Positions 1-8,678 of a stretch of DNA of 64,000 nt are shown here, in pieces. Location: contig JAJEAA010000018.1 in NCBI GenBank assembly GCA_022824365.1, forward strand, positions 1 through 64,000, read 5' to 3'. Below the pieces are notes generated by a model that saw only the letters and a program-made list of their open reading frames with translations, was not told where the DNA came from and searched no databases. A program made the translations under genes and the position numbers. This DNA comes from Anaerolineae bacterium (lineage in GTDB: Bacteria > Chloroflexota > Anaerolineae > Aggregatilineales > Phototrophicaceae). Positions within the stretch are counted from its first letter, which is position 1; each line of letters opens with the position of its first letter.

Positions 1-76
1 CACTTTCCCGTTCGACTTGCATGTATTAGGCACGCCGCCAACGTTCATCCTGAGCCAGGATCAAACTCTCCGTATT
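1..76 (-). rRNA. rrs: 16S ribosomal RNA, 5' end (partial)
   Basis: Read on the minus strand, this edge carries the universal 16S 5' sequence AGAGTTTGATCCTGGCTCAG (the 27F site), followed by GATGAACG...GGCGGCGTGCCTAATACATGCAAGTCGAACG. Only about the first 76 nt of the gene lie in the window; the rest continues off the left edge. The 5' end is placed by matching E. coli position 8 to base 69, so it is accurate to a few bases. The preserved stretch is too short and conserved for taxonomic placement. Confidence 0.97.
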
Positions 77-152
77 CACAGGGTTTGTTTCGCTCTGTCT
101 TAACCTGCTATTCTGCTGTTAATCCGCACTCGCTTACCCTAATCGAGGGCGC

Positions 153-177
153 AAAAAAGCGAGAGTCATCCTCTCAC
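153..177 (-). terminator. Terminator-like hairpin in the 16S leader
   Basis: On the minus strand GTGAGAG-GATGA-CTCTCGC forms a 7-bp stem (one G-T wobble) with a 5-nt loop, followed directly by TTTTTT. It starts only about 7 nt after the predicted start point of the proximal rRNA promoter and precedes the 16S gene. It has the form of an intrinsic terminator or attenuator. rRNA transcription is normally protected by antitermination, so it could also be a processing or boundary structure. Confidence 0.5.
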
Positions 178-190
178 TTTTAGTATCACA

Positions 191-219
191 AATTTAGCAA
201 TTCACAGAGACATTGTCAA
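191..219 (-). promoter_or_regulatory. rRNA promoter, proximal (P2)
   Basis: On the minus strand a perfect TTGACA -35 hexamer (214-219) is followed by a 17-bp spacer and TAAATT (191-196), a 4/6 match to TATAAT. It reads into the 16S gene about 115 bp downstream. Perfect -35 and optimal spacing are typical of strong rRNA promoters. Confidence 0.7.
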
Positions 220-264
220 GCTCCAATCCGACAATGCCGCCGATCTTTTGTGAGACCGCGTGAG

Positions 265-292
265 AGTTTAATCGAGAGCAGCATACTGTCAA
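265..292 (-). promoter_or_regulatory. rRNA promoter, distal (P1)
   Basis: A second perfect TTGACA on the minus strand (287-292), a 16-bp spacer and TAAACT (265-270, 4/6). It lies about 70 bp upstream of the proximal promoter in the same orientation, giving the tandem P1/P2 arrangement common in bacterial rRNA operons. The remaining gap up to the DUF1801 gene (about 293-487) shows nothing else convincing. Confidence 0.65.
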
Positions 293-487
293 GCCCGAAT
301 TCGAAATTCAAACTTCAGTTTAGACTAGGGTGGCGCGCAGCGCGCTTGGCCTCTTAATAGAATTGACGTCTGCGTCAGCGCAGCAAGGAGGCAAGTGTAC
401 TGCCGAGCACGAGTAGAGCAGCAAAACCACCATCGAGGCTGACCAGATGGCAGGCGAAACCCAAACAAGCGATAGGCCGATTCGCAG

Positions 488-964
488 TTAGATGTCGCGT
501 GAGCCTTTGCTTTTCGCAACTGTGTGTGTTGCGTTGTATTCCATTGCCGCGCGCAGCAGAGTCTTGAGCGCGGGGACGTCCAGCTCATCACCTTTGAAGT
601 AATCTATCGCTCGCGACTGTTTCGCAGTCAAGCTGGCGTTGAAGAGTTTCTTCGGGTCGGGGAGTTGGGCTCCGTGGTGAAAGGTGAGCTTGACCTTCTG
701 CTTGAAGATATTGCCGTGAACGAGCATCCCCTCGTGCGACCAAACCGGAGTGCCCATCCACTTCCAATCTTCGACGATGTCGGGATTGACCTGGTGGATG
801 ATCTCGCGAAGCTGAGCCATCATCGCGCTTCTCCAATCGCCGAATTGCGCAATGTATTTATCAATCCGCCGAGCGGCTTCTTCACGGCCTATTGGTTTGG
901 CCGCCTTGGCAGCGCGCGCCGCCGAAATTTTCTTTTCAGCTTTCTTCGACTTGGAAATTGCCAC
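488..964 (-). CDS. DUF1801 domain protein
   Basis: 158 residues. A basic, Lys/Ala-rich N-terminus (residues 1-25) is followed by a compact DUF1801/YdhG-like domain with the family pattern of an acidic helix, then DWKWMGTPVWSH and a strand-rich K-L-T-F-HHGA stretch. DUF1801 proteins have a small fold related to YjbR/CyaY; no enzymatic role is established. The gene stands alone, with its stop about 200 bp from the rRNA promoters, which fire away from it. The track ORF 524-985 on the plus strand is its shadow. Confidence 0.88.
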   Translation of the reverse strand: MAISKSKKAEKKISAARAAKAAKPIGREEAARRIDKYIAQFGDWRSAMMAQLREIIHQVNPDIVEDWKWMGTPVWSHEGMLVHGNIFKQKVKLTFHHGAQLPDPKKLFNASLTAKQSRAIDYFKGDELDVPALKTLLRAAMEYNATHTVAKSKGSRDI

Positions 965-1076
965 CCGCTTCTTCTTTCTCTATGACGCCAACTCCTTTAG
1001 ACCTCAAAGCCCGTGACACGTAAGTCAGATATTTGTGCAAAGTCGAGCTTGGCAGGAGTCAATCGACGCGAAGGCG

Positions 1077-2231
1077 CTAGGAGGGCTCCGGCGCAAATTC
1101 TTCTTGGCTTGCTTCGGCCTGTGGCGCAACTTCAACTTTAGCTTTAGCGCGATCACCAAGCACATCTTTCACATACATTTCGTCCACCAGCACAGCGACG
1201 CAGGCGCTGAGCGGCACAGCAAGCATCAAACCCAGAAAGCCAAAGAAAAAGCCGAAGATGATCTGCCCCAGCAAGATCAGGATCGCGGGCATATTCATCC
1301 GCTCGCTGGCCAACACCGGGCTCACGACCTGACTCTGCATGAATGAAACGCCATATATAATCACCACTGTCCAAACGACATTCTGCGGGGCTTGCACCAA
1401 GGCAACCGCTACTGACGGCACCAAAGCCACAACGGGACCAAAGTTCGGGATAAAGGAAAGCACGCCGGCCAAGACACCCAAGGCGACCCATTCACGAATG
1501 CCCAGAAGCGCAAGGCCCAGTCCTGTCAATATCGCGACGACAACCATCGACACCGCGGTGACGCTGATCCAGGCGCGGAGCGTCGAATCGATACGCCCCA
1601 ATATCGTCATCATCCGTTCGCGATACCAAAGCGGCGTGAGCTTGATAATGCCGGACACATAACGTTCGGGTTCCGCCAGGAGGTACATGCTAAGAAAAAA
1701 GATGATGAGCGCGCTCAGAATGGTATTGGCGACGCCGCCGACCACCGGCAAGACTGTCCCGCCCAGCCGGCCGACGGCATCGGTCACTTGCGAAACAAAC
1801 TGATTGATCAAGTCGTCACTGATGAGATCAGTGTTATCGTCAGAGAAAATCCCTTCCAACGGCGGAACCAACTCGATCAAAGCTTCACTCGTAATTGAGT
1901 GGCGCGCCTGTTCCAAACCGCGCGGTATCACGTCATTTGCCAGAACATCAAACTGCGTGACTATCGTACGCAAGATTGGCATCCCGAGCAGACCAATAAC
2001 CACAAAAAAGCCGATAACGCTGACGATGATCGCAACCAAGCGATTCATCTCGAAACGGCTCACGAGGACACGAATCGGCATCGTGAAGAGCACGACCAAT
2101 ACTACCGCGGCAAATGTGAGCATCAGTGTGCCGCGTATTTCCCAGACGAAGACCAGTCCCAACACGATGAGTATGGTTGCGACAACATTGCGCAATCCGA
2201 TATTGATGGACCGGGTACCCTTCACGCTCAT
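1077..2231 (-). CDS. AI-2E family (PerM/YdiK-type) permease
   Basis: 384 residues with about eight hydrophobic segments: two near the N-terminus (about 15-50), one near 65-85, then a polar extracytoplasmic region (about 95-160), and a C-terminal membrane block (about 165-350) holding the family-typical sequence around SFIPNFGPVVALVPS. This is the layout of the AI-2E exporter-like family, whose members have been linked to autoinducer-2 export, Na+/H+ exchange or unknown substrates. The acidic C-terminus is cytoplasmic. Monocistronic; substrate cannot be inferred. Confidence 0.92.
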   Translation of the reverse strand: MSVKGTRSINIGLRNVVATILIVLGLVFVWEIRGTLMLTFAAVVLVVLFTMPIRVLVSRFEMNRLVAIIVSVIGFFVVIGLLGMPILRTIVTQFDVLANDVIPRGLEQARHSITSEALIELVPPLEGIFSDDNTDLISDDLINQFVSQVTDAVGRLGGTVLPVVGGVANTILSALIIFFLSMYLLAEPERYVSGIIKLTPLWYRERMMTILGRIDSTLRAWISVTAVSMVVVAILTGLGLALLGIREWVALGVLAGVLSFIPNFGPVVALVPSVAVALVQAPQNVVWTVVIIYGVSFMQSQVVSPVLASERMNMPAILILLGQIIFGFFFGFLGLMLAVPLSACVAVLVDEMYVKDVLGDRAKAKVEVAPQAEASQEEFAPEPS

Positions 2232-2403
2232 CTCAACTCCAAACCAAAGATTATATTGAGGTCCCCGAGAGTATACGGGTAGACTTCTTCTAACTCATCG
2301 ACAACGATTGTAACATCCATAACCCGTTACGCCTAATTTAGTTCTGCGCTCGCGGGCAAAGTTCTGACGCGATACAATTCTTCCGGAACCGCAAGGACAG
2401 CCG

Positions 2404-3423
2404 ATGAAGTTTGATGTCACAGTATTCACGAATGACTTGAATGGCGCTGCATCTTTGGCAAAAGCGGTGGAAGAGCATGGCTTCGATGGTTTATGGGTAG
2501 CGGAAGCGGCGCACAATCCTTTTTTGCCGCTGGCGCATGCGTCGCTGTCGACCAGCCGCATCTCACTCGGCACCGCCATTGCAGTCGCTTTCGCTCGCGA
2601 CCCGCTGATCATGGCGCAGACTGCCTGGGACCTGGCCGAGCAATCGAGCGGGCGCTTCATCCTCGGCTTAGGCACGCAGATCAAGCCGCATATTACCAAG
2701 CGCTTCAGCGCGAGATGGGGCAAACCGGCGCCGCAACTTCGCGAATATATCGAAGTCTTGCGCTTGATTTGGCATAGCTTTCAGACCGGCGATGATTTGG
2801 AGTATCGTGGCGAATTCTATAGTTTCCTACCTTCAGCGGCCACTAGACCGGCCCGGCCGATGCCATACCATCAGATTCCACTCTACATCGCCGGCGTCAA
2901 CACGGGGCTGGCGCGACTCGCCGGGCAATGCTGCGATGGTTTCCACGTCCACTCCTTTCATACGCCGCGATACCTGCGCGAGGTCTTGCTGCCGGCTTTC
3001 CGCGAAGGGCGCGCCAAGAGCGATCGTTTAGACGCGCTCAGGCTTTCTTGCGCCGTATTCGTCGTGACCGGCGCTGACAAAGACGAAATCGAAGAAAGCA
3101 AACTGCTTACAAAATCCCAGATCGCCTTTTACGCCAGCACGCCTAGTTATCGGCGAGTCCTAGAGTTGCACGGCTGGGAGGATCTCATCCCGCGCTTGAA
3201 CGGGCTGCTGCGGCGCAATCGTTGGCGCGAAATGCATATGTTGATCGGCGATGACATGCTCGAGCAGTTTGCTGTCATGGCGCCGCCGGCTGAGCTGCCC
3301 TACAAACTGCGCGAGCGCTATGTGGGCCTGCTTGACCGCGCCGGTTTCTATTTCCCCTTTGAACCATCGGACAAAAGCAAAGGCCTGGTCTGGCAGCACG
3401 CGGCGAAGGCAATGGGACACTGA
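2404..3423 (+). CDS. LLM-class F420-dependent oxidoreductase (TIGR03617-like), copy 1
   Basis: 339 residues with a luciferase-like monooxygenase (TIM-barrel) fold. Family signatures are the start MKFDV, the GFDGLWVAEAAHNPF segment, the LGTAIAVAFARDP strand and the AWDLAEQSSGRFILGLG region that binds the flavin-type cofactor. Relatives use reduced coenzyme F420 rather than FMN; the substrate is not predictable. The stop codon TGA shares its A with the ATG of the metallopeptidase gene (TGATG), so the two are translationally coupled. A paralogue follows that gene. Confidence 0.92.
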   Translation: MKFDVTVFTNDLNGAASLAKAVEEHGFDGLWVAEAAHNPFLPLAHASLSTSRISLGTAIAVAFARDPLIMAQTAWDLAEQSSGRFILGLGTQIKPHITKRFSARWGKPAPQLREYIEVLRLIWHSFQTGDDLEYRGEFYSFLPSAATRPARPMPYHQIPLYIAGVNTGLARLAGQCCDGFHVHSFHTPRYLREVLLPAFREGRAKSDRLDALRLSCAVFVVTGADKDEIEESKLLTKSQIAFYASTPSYRRVLELHGWEDLIPRLNGLLRRNRWREMHMLIGDDMLEQFAVMAPPAELPYKLRERYVGLLDRAGFYFPFEPSDKSKGLVWQHAAKAMGH

Positions 3424-4148
3424 TGCCGGTCATAGAACTCGACGGCGAAACAGTCGCCTACGCGGTGCGTCATAGCAGACGGGCAAAACGCGTATTCGTC
3501 AAAGTCAGTTTGGAGAGCGGGCTGGAGGTGGTTTATCCGGCGGGCAGGCAAACTCCGGCGCCAGAGGATTTGTTGCGCGCCAAATCCGACTGGGTAATCG
3601 CAAGCCTGCGCCGTATCCGCCAAGTCAGCGCGAATCACTTCCGCCGAAAATACGAGGATGGCGAAATCTTTCTGGTGCGAGGAGTGTCCTTTCGCCTGAA
3701 GCTTCGTTGCGATGACGTCGGACGCAAAGCCACAACGGAATTACGCGGTGATGCGCTTGAGCTGACGCTACCGCCCGGCGCCTGCTATGACGACTTGGAA
3801 TGGCGGTGGGACGCGATCCTGCGATTCTATCGTCAACTCGCTCAGGACTATTTGCCAACTCGCGTTGCCGAGTTGGCCTTAGAATACGGCTTCCGCTACA
3901 ACAGACTGCGAATCAAACACCAGAAGACGCGCTGGGGAAGCTGTTCCGCCAAGGGCAATATCAACCTGAATTTGCGGCTGATGATGGCGCCGTGCGAAGC
4001 CATTGACTATGTGATCATTCATGAGCTTTGCCATTTGCGCGAACTCAATCATAGCAAGCAATTTTGGACGCAGGTTGAAAGCTGCTGTCCTGAATACCGC
4101 AATTGGATAGCCTGGTTCAAGCAGCACCGGGCGCAGCTTATTCTTTGA
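3423..4148 (+). CDS. YgjP-type (DUF45) zinc metallopeptidase
   Basis: 241 residues. The C-terminal half carries a zincin motif HELCHLRELNHSKQFW (HExxH-like HELCH with a downstream His), preceded by the KTRWGSCS stretch that is diagnostic of the YgjP/DUF45 family. The N-terminal part is a beta-rich domain. Family members are small metal-dependent hydrolases of uncertain substrate. Start ATG overlaps the stop of the upstream LLM gene by one base, and the second LLM gene begins 9 bp after its stop, so all three form one operon. Confidence 0.92.
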   Translation: MPVIELDGETVAYAVRHSRRAKRVFVKVSLESGLEVVYPAGRQTPAPEDLLRAKSDWVIASLRRIRQVSANHFRRKYEDGEIFLVRGVSFRLKLRCDDVGRKATTELRGDALELTLPPGACYDDLEWRWDAILRFYRQLAQDYLPTRVAELALEYGFRYNRLRIKHQKTRWGSCSAKGNINLNLRLMMAPCEAIDYVIIHELCHLRELNHSKQFWTQVESCCPEYRNWIAWFKQHRAQLIL

Positions 4149-4157
4149 GGTGAATCT

Positions 4158-5174
4158 GTGGTCAATGGATCACTGAAAATCGATATCTTGCTAGACTCGT
4201 CCAAGGACTTCCGCGCTGATGCAGAATTGATTGGGCGAGCCGAAAGCTCGGGCTATGACGCTGCCTGGATCGCGGAAAGCGGCGGAAATCCTTTCTTCGC
4301 GCTCACCATCGCGGCGGTGTGGACTCGGCGAATCAGGCTCGGCACGCGGTCTGCGCTGGCCTTCCCTCGCAGTCCGATGGTCACCGCCCAGATCGCCTGG
4401 GATCTGGCGCGCCAATCGGGCGGACGATTTGTTCTCGGGTTGGACAGCGGCTTGCGCAGCCACAATGATGCTCGCAACGGCGAAGAATCCCCGAGCCGGC
4501 TCGGACGCATGCGCGAATACATCAAAAGCCTGCGCGCTATATGGGATACTTTCCAGACCGACGCGCGGCTGCGTTTTCGCGGCGAGCACTATACCTTCCG
4601 GCTGATGGCGCCATTCTTTAATCCGGGTCCCATCGACCAGCCCGATATTCCGATCTTCCTGACTGGCGCCGATCCAGGCCTTTGCCGATTTGCCGGCGAG
4701 CATTGCCAAGGCTTGTGGGCGCCAGCGCTGAACACGCAATCATACCTCAGCAACGAGTTGCTGCCGGCTTTGGGAAGCGGCTTGATATCAGCGGAACGGG
4801 AGCGACTTGATATCGAATTGGCCGCGCCTGTGTTTGTCGTCAGCGGACAGGATGAGGCGGAATTGCAGCGAGCAAAACATGCGGCCAAAAGACAGATCGC
4901 AACCCTGGCTCGGTCGCCGGCAAATCGCGGCATCATTTCTTATCTCGGTTGGGAAGAGACGGTGGACAACCTCAACGCAATTGCGACATCGAAACGTTGG
5001 GAGATGATGCCCAATACAATCACGGACGATGCCCTGAGCGAAGTCGCTATAGTCGCGGAACCGCAGGATGCCCGCGCCCGAATACAGGAGCGATACGCTG
5101 GCGTCGTGGATCGTGTCTGTGTATGCGTTAGCCGGGAAAACGCCGGGCTGATCGAAACCATCATGAAGGCATGA
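4158..5174 (+). CDS. LLM-class F420-dependent oxidoreductase (TIGR03617-like), copy 2
   Basis: 338 residues, GTG start. It aligns along its full length with the LLM protein encoded just upstream: AAWIAESGGNPFF matches LWVAEAAHNPF, and AWDLARQSGGRFVLGLD matches the AWDLAEQSSGRFILGLG cofactor segment. The two are clearly paralogues from an old duplication, separated by the metallopeptidase gene. This copy is more diverged around the glycine loop (GLDSGLRSHN versus GLGTQIKPHI), so substrate or cofactor handling may differ. Confidence 0.9.
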   Translation: MVNGSLKIDILLDSSKDFRADAELIGRAESSGYDAAWIAESGGNPFFALTIAAVWTRRIRLGTRSALAFPRSPMVTAQIAWDLARQSGGRFVLGLDSGLRSHNDARNGEESPSRLGRMREYIKSLRAIWDTFQTDARLRFRGEHYTFRLMAPFFNPGPIDQPDIPIFLTGADPGLCRFAGEHCQGLWAPALNTQSYLSNELLPALGSGLISAERERLDIELAAPVFVVSGQDEAELQRAKHAAKRQIATLARSPANRGIISYLGWEETVDNLNAIATSKRWEMMPNTITDDALSEVAIVAEPQDARARIQERYAGVVDRVCVCVSRENAGLIETIMKA

Positions 5175-5196
5175 AGGCGGGCCTAAGACCATACGA

Positions 5197-5730
5197 TCAC
5201 ATGTAAAGCTCCGGCATGGGCTCTTCAACAACTTTGAAAATGCGGAAGCCGCGCTTCTGATAATTCGCCAGAGCATGCGGCCCATCCAGATTGCAGGTAT
5301 GCAGCCAAACTCGCATCGTGTCCATTTCCCAGGCGCGGGCGACCCCGTAGCTCAACAGGTGCTTGCCTAATCCCCGCCCCATATAATCGCGCCGCAAACC
5401 AAAGTAGGCGATTTCGACTGACTCATCATCGTGCTTAAAAAGCTCAACATAGCCGCCCGGCGAGCCGCTCACATACAAGACGTGTACCTGCGTTCGCGGC
5501 GAATTTAATATCTGCCGCAACTCGGCGCTGGGGATTTGCAGGCGGTCGCGCCAAGCCCACTCTTCACCAACCGACTGATACAAGAACTTGTAGAAACCCA
5601 AGTCGGGCATTTCCATCCGAACGATTTCAACATCATTCGCCTTTATATAGGCAGGGGCGAAGTGCGCTGGACTGGTCATTTCCAGGTAGGTGGTAATGAG
5701 GATCTCAGCTTGTCTGGTTGCGATGGCCAT
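5197..5730 (-). CDS. GNAT family N-acetyltransferase
   Basis: 177 residues from the chosen ATG at 5730, which has AAGGTGG nine bases upstream; the track extends it to a TTG at 5754 without a ribosome site. The acetyl-CoA binding motif A is visible as RRDYMGRGLGKHLL (R-x-x-G-x-G), followed by the typical C-terminal N-Y-Q-K-R-GF motif B. The N-terminus (EMTSPAHFAPA) is like that of small GNATs annotated from Chloroflexota and cyanobacteria. Acceptor unknown. Convergent with the second LLM gene. Confidence 0.9.
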   Translation of the reverse strand: MAIATRQAEILITTYLEMTSPAHFAPAYIKANDVEIVRMEMPDLGFYKFLYQSVGEEWAWRDRLQIPSAELRQILNSPRTQVHVLYVSGSPGGYVELFKHDDESVEIAYFGLRRDYMGRGLGKHLLSYGVARAWEMDTMRVWLHTCNLDGPHALANYQKRGFRIFKVVEEPMPELYM

Positions 5731-6037
5731 CAGTGAGCGCCACCTTCTTGTCAAACCGCCAACTGTGGTCGCCGAGCGCGCTCGCTATTTTCTGAGATCG
5801 AAGCGGCTCCGTTCGCCGCCGCCGAGCGGCTGATTTACAGATACCTTAACGACAATTGGTAGCATATCCTATCGAGTAAACGGCGCTTATGGCATAAAGG
5901 CACAAAAATCGCCAGGCAGTCCTAATCAATGTCACCAATTCGAAAGGCGGCAACCGCGTCTTGCTGGCGTTATGAGCAGCGGCTACCATGATTCTTGTTC
6001 CTAATATCCAAATGCGGCAGCGCCTGCGGAGCCACCT
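5731..6037. other. Intergenic gap between divergent genes
   Basis: About 300 bp between the GNAT gene and the pentapeptide-repeat gene, which are divergently transcribed, so promoters for both must lie here. I see no hexamer pair good enough to call and no RNA structure or repeat. The ORF-track entries in this gap do not look coding. Confidence 0.4.
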
Positions 6038-6637
6038 GTGATAAAGCGCCTGAGCCATAAAATCTCGATGCTGCGGTACAAGCCGGTAACAACCAAACGC
6101 TTGGCTGAGCGCATCGCCGAACAAGGCAGATCAGGAGGCGGCCATACCTTGATTGAAGTGCTCAAGGAACGTCTGGCGCACCAGGACGGCAGCCTCGAAG
6201 GCGTTGACTGGTCGGGCGTAGAACTCAATAGCGTGGTTCTATCTTCCAGCCTTTTGGCTGGCGTCAGCTTTCGCGCTGCCGAGCTGCGCGGCGCTTATTT
6301 TGGCTACTCCAATCTGGGCGCGGCGGATTTCACCAAAGCGGACCTCCGCGAGGCGCATTTTCGCGAGGCGCAACTGACGGGGGCAAACTTCGCAGGCGCA
6401 GACTTGCGCGGCGCGAATTTCGCCCGCGCCAACTTGCAAGACGTTTCTTTCGCCGGGGCTGATCTGACTCGCGCGAATTTCTGGGGCGCTGACCTCCGCG
6501 GCGTCGATCTGAAAGACGCGAACTTGGCGGATTGCAGTTTCCAAGCTGCTGTCGTGGATGCGGATAGCGGACGGCAAACGGCGCCGATCGACGAAGTTGC
6601 GCGGCAAATCGAGCATAGTGAGACGTCTGAGGATTAA
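6038..6637 (+). CDS. Pentapeptide repeat protein
   Basis: 199 residues, GTG start with GGAG six bases upstream. An N-terminal helical region (1-50) is followed by about 20 tandem A(D/N)Lxx pentapeptides (about 58-170), for example ADFTK-ADLRE-AHFRE-AQLTG-ANFAG-ADLRG-ANFAR. Such repeats form a right-handed quadrilateral beta-helix. Some family members (Qnr, MfpA) mimic DNA and protect gyrase, but most have no known role and nothing here singles out that function. A short acidic tail ends the protein. Confidence 0.92.
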   Translation: MIKRLSHKISMLRYKPVTTKRLAERIAEQGRSGGGHTLIEVLKERLAHQDGSLEGVDWSGVELNSVVLSSSLLAGVSFRAAELRGAYFGYSNLGAADFTKADLREAHFREAQLTGANFAGADLRGANFARANLQDVSFAGADLTRANFWGADLRGVDLKDANLADCSFQAAVVDADSGRQTAPIDEVARQIEHSETSED

Positions 6638-6688
6638 GCAAATGGCGTATTGCCTGTAAAATTACTTCAAATAGTCAGGAGGTCTCAA

Positions 6689-7474
6689 TTGACGCACATT
6701 GTCACATTCACGCGAAGCACGCCTGACACAGCCGCGAAAGTCTGGGTCGATAGCGAAGGCGAGGTCACTTGGGGCGATGTGGCCACGGTCGTGAATCCCT
6801 GGGATGAATACTCGCTCGAAGAGACGATCGTTCAGGCGAAAAGCAGCGGCGCAAAATCAACCGTCATCGCTATAGGCTCAGCCTTGCATGACGATGCGCT
6901 GAAGCACAGCATCGCCATGGGCGTCAAAGATGCGCTGCGGGTCGAAGAACCCGGCGCGGATATAAATGACAGCCTGATATGGTCGGCATTGGCGGCCGGC
7001 GCCATACAGAAATTAGGCGATGTCGACTTGGTCATCTTCGGCAAGGAGAGCGTCGATGTGGCTACCGACCAGCATACTTACCAACTGGCGCGCCGCCTCG
7101 GCTGGACCATGCTGAGTTACGTCTCCGCGATCTTGGAAGTAGATTATGCGGCGGGCGTCATTAAAGTCGAGAAGATGCTGGAACAGGGAAAGCAAGTAGT
7201 GGCGGCCAAGTTGCCGGCCGTTATCTCCGTGATGAAGGGGATAAACGAGCCGCGCTATCCCAACTTTCTCGGCATTCGCAAGGCAGCCAAAGCGCAGATA
7301 CCAGTCTGGTCGGCAGAGGAGATTGGACTTGCGCTGCCGCGCCCGGCGACCGGCGCCCTGCGTTATATGAACCCGCCCGAGCGCGCGGTTAGCACCGAGA
7401 TCATTGAAGGAGAGGACACTGCCGCCAAGGCGGCTGCCTTGGTCAAGCGTCTGTTTGAGGAGAAGGTACTTTGA
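6689..7474 (+). CDS. etfB: Electron transfer flavoprotein, beta subunit
   Basis: 261 residues. EtfB pairs with EtfA to carry electrons from acyl-CoA and related dehydrogenases. The start is taken as TTG at 6689 because a strong AGGAGG lies six bases upstream and the protein then begins THIVTFTRSTPD, as in the family; the track start at 6650 has no ribosome site. The EtfB signature around VEKMLEQGKQVVAAKLPAV and the conserved DVATDQHTYQLA segment are visible. The stop overlaps the TTG of etfA (TTGA). Confidence 0.93.
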   Translation: MTHIVTFTRSTPDTAAKVWVDSEGEVTWGDVATVVNPWDEYSLEETIVQAKSSGAKSTVIAIGSALHDDALKHSIAMGVKDALRVEEPGADINDSLIWSALAAGAIQKLGDVDLVIFGKESVDVATDQHTYQLARRLGWTMLSYVSAILEVDYAAGVIKVEKMLEQGKQVVAAKLPAVISVMKGINEPRYPNFLGIRKAAKAQIPVWSAEEIGLALPRPATGALRYMNPPERAVSTEIIEGEDTAAKAAALVKRLFEEKVL

Positions 7475-8508
7475 GCGTTTTCGTCTGGATTGAGACTTTC
7501 ACCGGCCGCGCGCTTCCCAGCAGTTGGGAGGCGCTTGGCGCCGCCAGGAAGATTGCGGCGGGCTTCAATACCGACATCACGGCACTTGTCTTCGGCGAGG
7601 AAGCCGTCTCCATAGCCAATGAAGCCGGACTACGTGGCGCGGCTCGGGCGATAGCCTGCGCCGATGATAGCCTACAAGAGTATCGCCTGGAGGCTTATGC
7701 GGCGCTATTGAGCGCGCTGACGCAGGAGCGGCGTCCGGTCGCTGTCCTTTCAGTCGCGACCAATCGCGGCCGGGAATTGCTGGCCAGCGCCGCCGGCGAC
7801 ACCGAGAGCGGGCTTATCTCCGATGTCATAGATCTGCGCCTGGAAGACGGCAAGATCATCGGCACACGCCCTGCATATGCCGGCAAGGTTTTAATGGAGA
7901 TGGCTTGCAATACCGCGACGACCTTCGTCACGGTCCGAGGCCGCGCCTTTCCGGCGGCAGCGCCCGATGATGAGGCGGCTCTAGCTGTTGAAAAAGTAGC
8001 CTCCATACCTACGCCCCAGTCCATTCAGACAGAAGTCCTCGACTTCGCGTCTGAGGCGGGCAAAGTCAACCTGGCTGACGCAGCCATCATCGTCAGCGGC
8101 GGCCGGGGAATGGCCAACAACCCGGCTGCGCCGCCCGTCGATATCAGCGGCGACGAAGCGAATATATGGAAAGCGCAGGATGGTTACGCCAATACATTGA
8201 CTCCGCTGGCGGAGACGCTCGGAGCGGCCATCGGCGCAAGTCGCGCTGCGGTTGACGCCGGTTACATTCCCTATGAGCATCAGGTCGGGCAAACGGGAAA
8301 GGTCGTCAGTCCCGATCTCTATATCGCTTGTGGCATCAGCGGCGCGATACAGCACCAGGCCGGCATGCGCAACAGCAAAGTCATTGTGGCGATCAACAAA
8401 GACGCGGACGCGCCTATCTTCAAGTTGGCGCGCTATGGCATTGTCGGCGATCTCTACGACGTGGCGCCTGCCTTAACAGCCGCGCTTAAAGAGCGCCTGA
8501 ATAGCTGA
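7471..8508 (+). CDS. etfA: Electron transfer flavoprotein, alpha subunit
   Basis: 345 residues, TTG start overlapping the etfB stop by 4 nt. The N-terminal domain resembles EtfB. The C-terminal FAD-binding domain shows the family signature: VSGGRGM, then GASRAAVDAGYIP, GQTGKVVSPDLYIACGISG and HQAGMRNSKVIVAINKD. Length is close to the family norm (about 310-340). EtfAB is a soluble FAD/AMP heterodimer. No dehydrogenase or ETF-quinone oxidoreductase gene is adjacent, so partners must be encoded elsewhere. Confidence 0.95.
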   Translation: MSVFVWIETFTGRALPSSWEALGAARKIAAGFNTDITALVFGEEAVSIANEAGLRGAARAIACADDSLQEYRLEAYAALLSALTQERRPVAVLSVATNRGRELLASAAGDTESGLISDVIDLRLEDGKIIGTRPAYAGKVLMEMACNTATTFVTVRGRAFPAAAPDDEAALAVEKVASIPTPQSIQTEVLDFASEAGKVNLADAAIIVSGGRGMANNPAAPPVDISGDEANIWKAQDGYANTLTPLAETLGAAIGASRAAVDAGYIPYEHQVGQTGKVVSPDLYIACGISGAIQHQAGMRNSKVIVAINKDADAPIFKLARYGIVGDLYDVAPALTAALKERLNS

Positions 8509-8678
8509 GGTCCGCCGCTTGTTGGTTGCATTGTACACTGCCGACCAGCATTCGCTTGGAACATTTCACCATTGTTTGGACAGTGCTAGCAGGTAGGCTA
8601 ATGACCGGCGTGGCATTATTTGACGCCACTGCAAACAGCTATCAGATAATGTCATAGTCGGGCGCAATTACTTCAGTC

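Noticed and set aside
325-591. 88-residue minus-strand ORF next to the rRNA promoters
   Set aside because: It overlaps the DUF1801 gene in another frame and extends toward the promoter region without a ribosome site or recognisable sequence.
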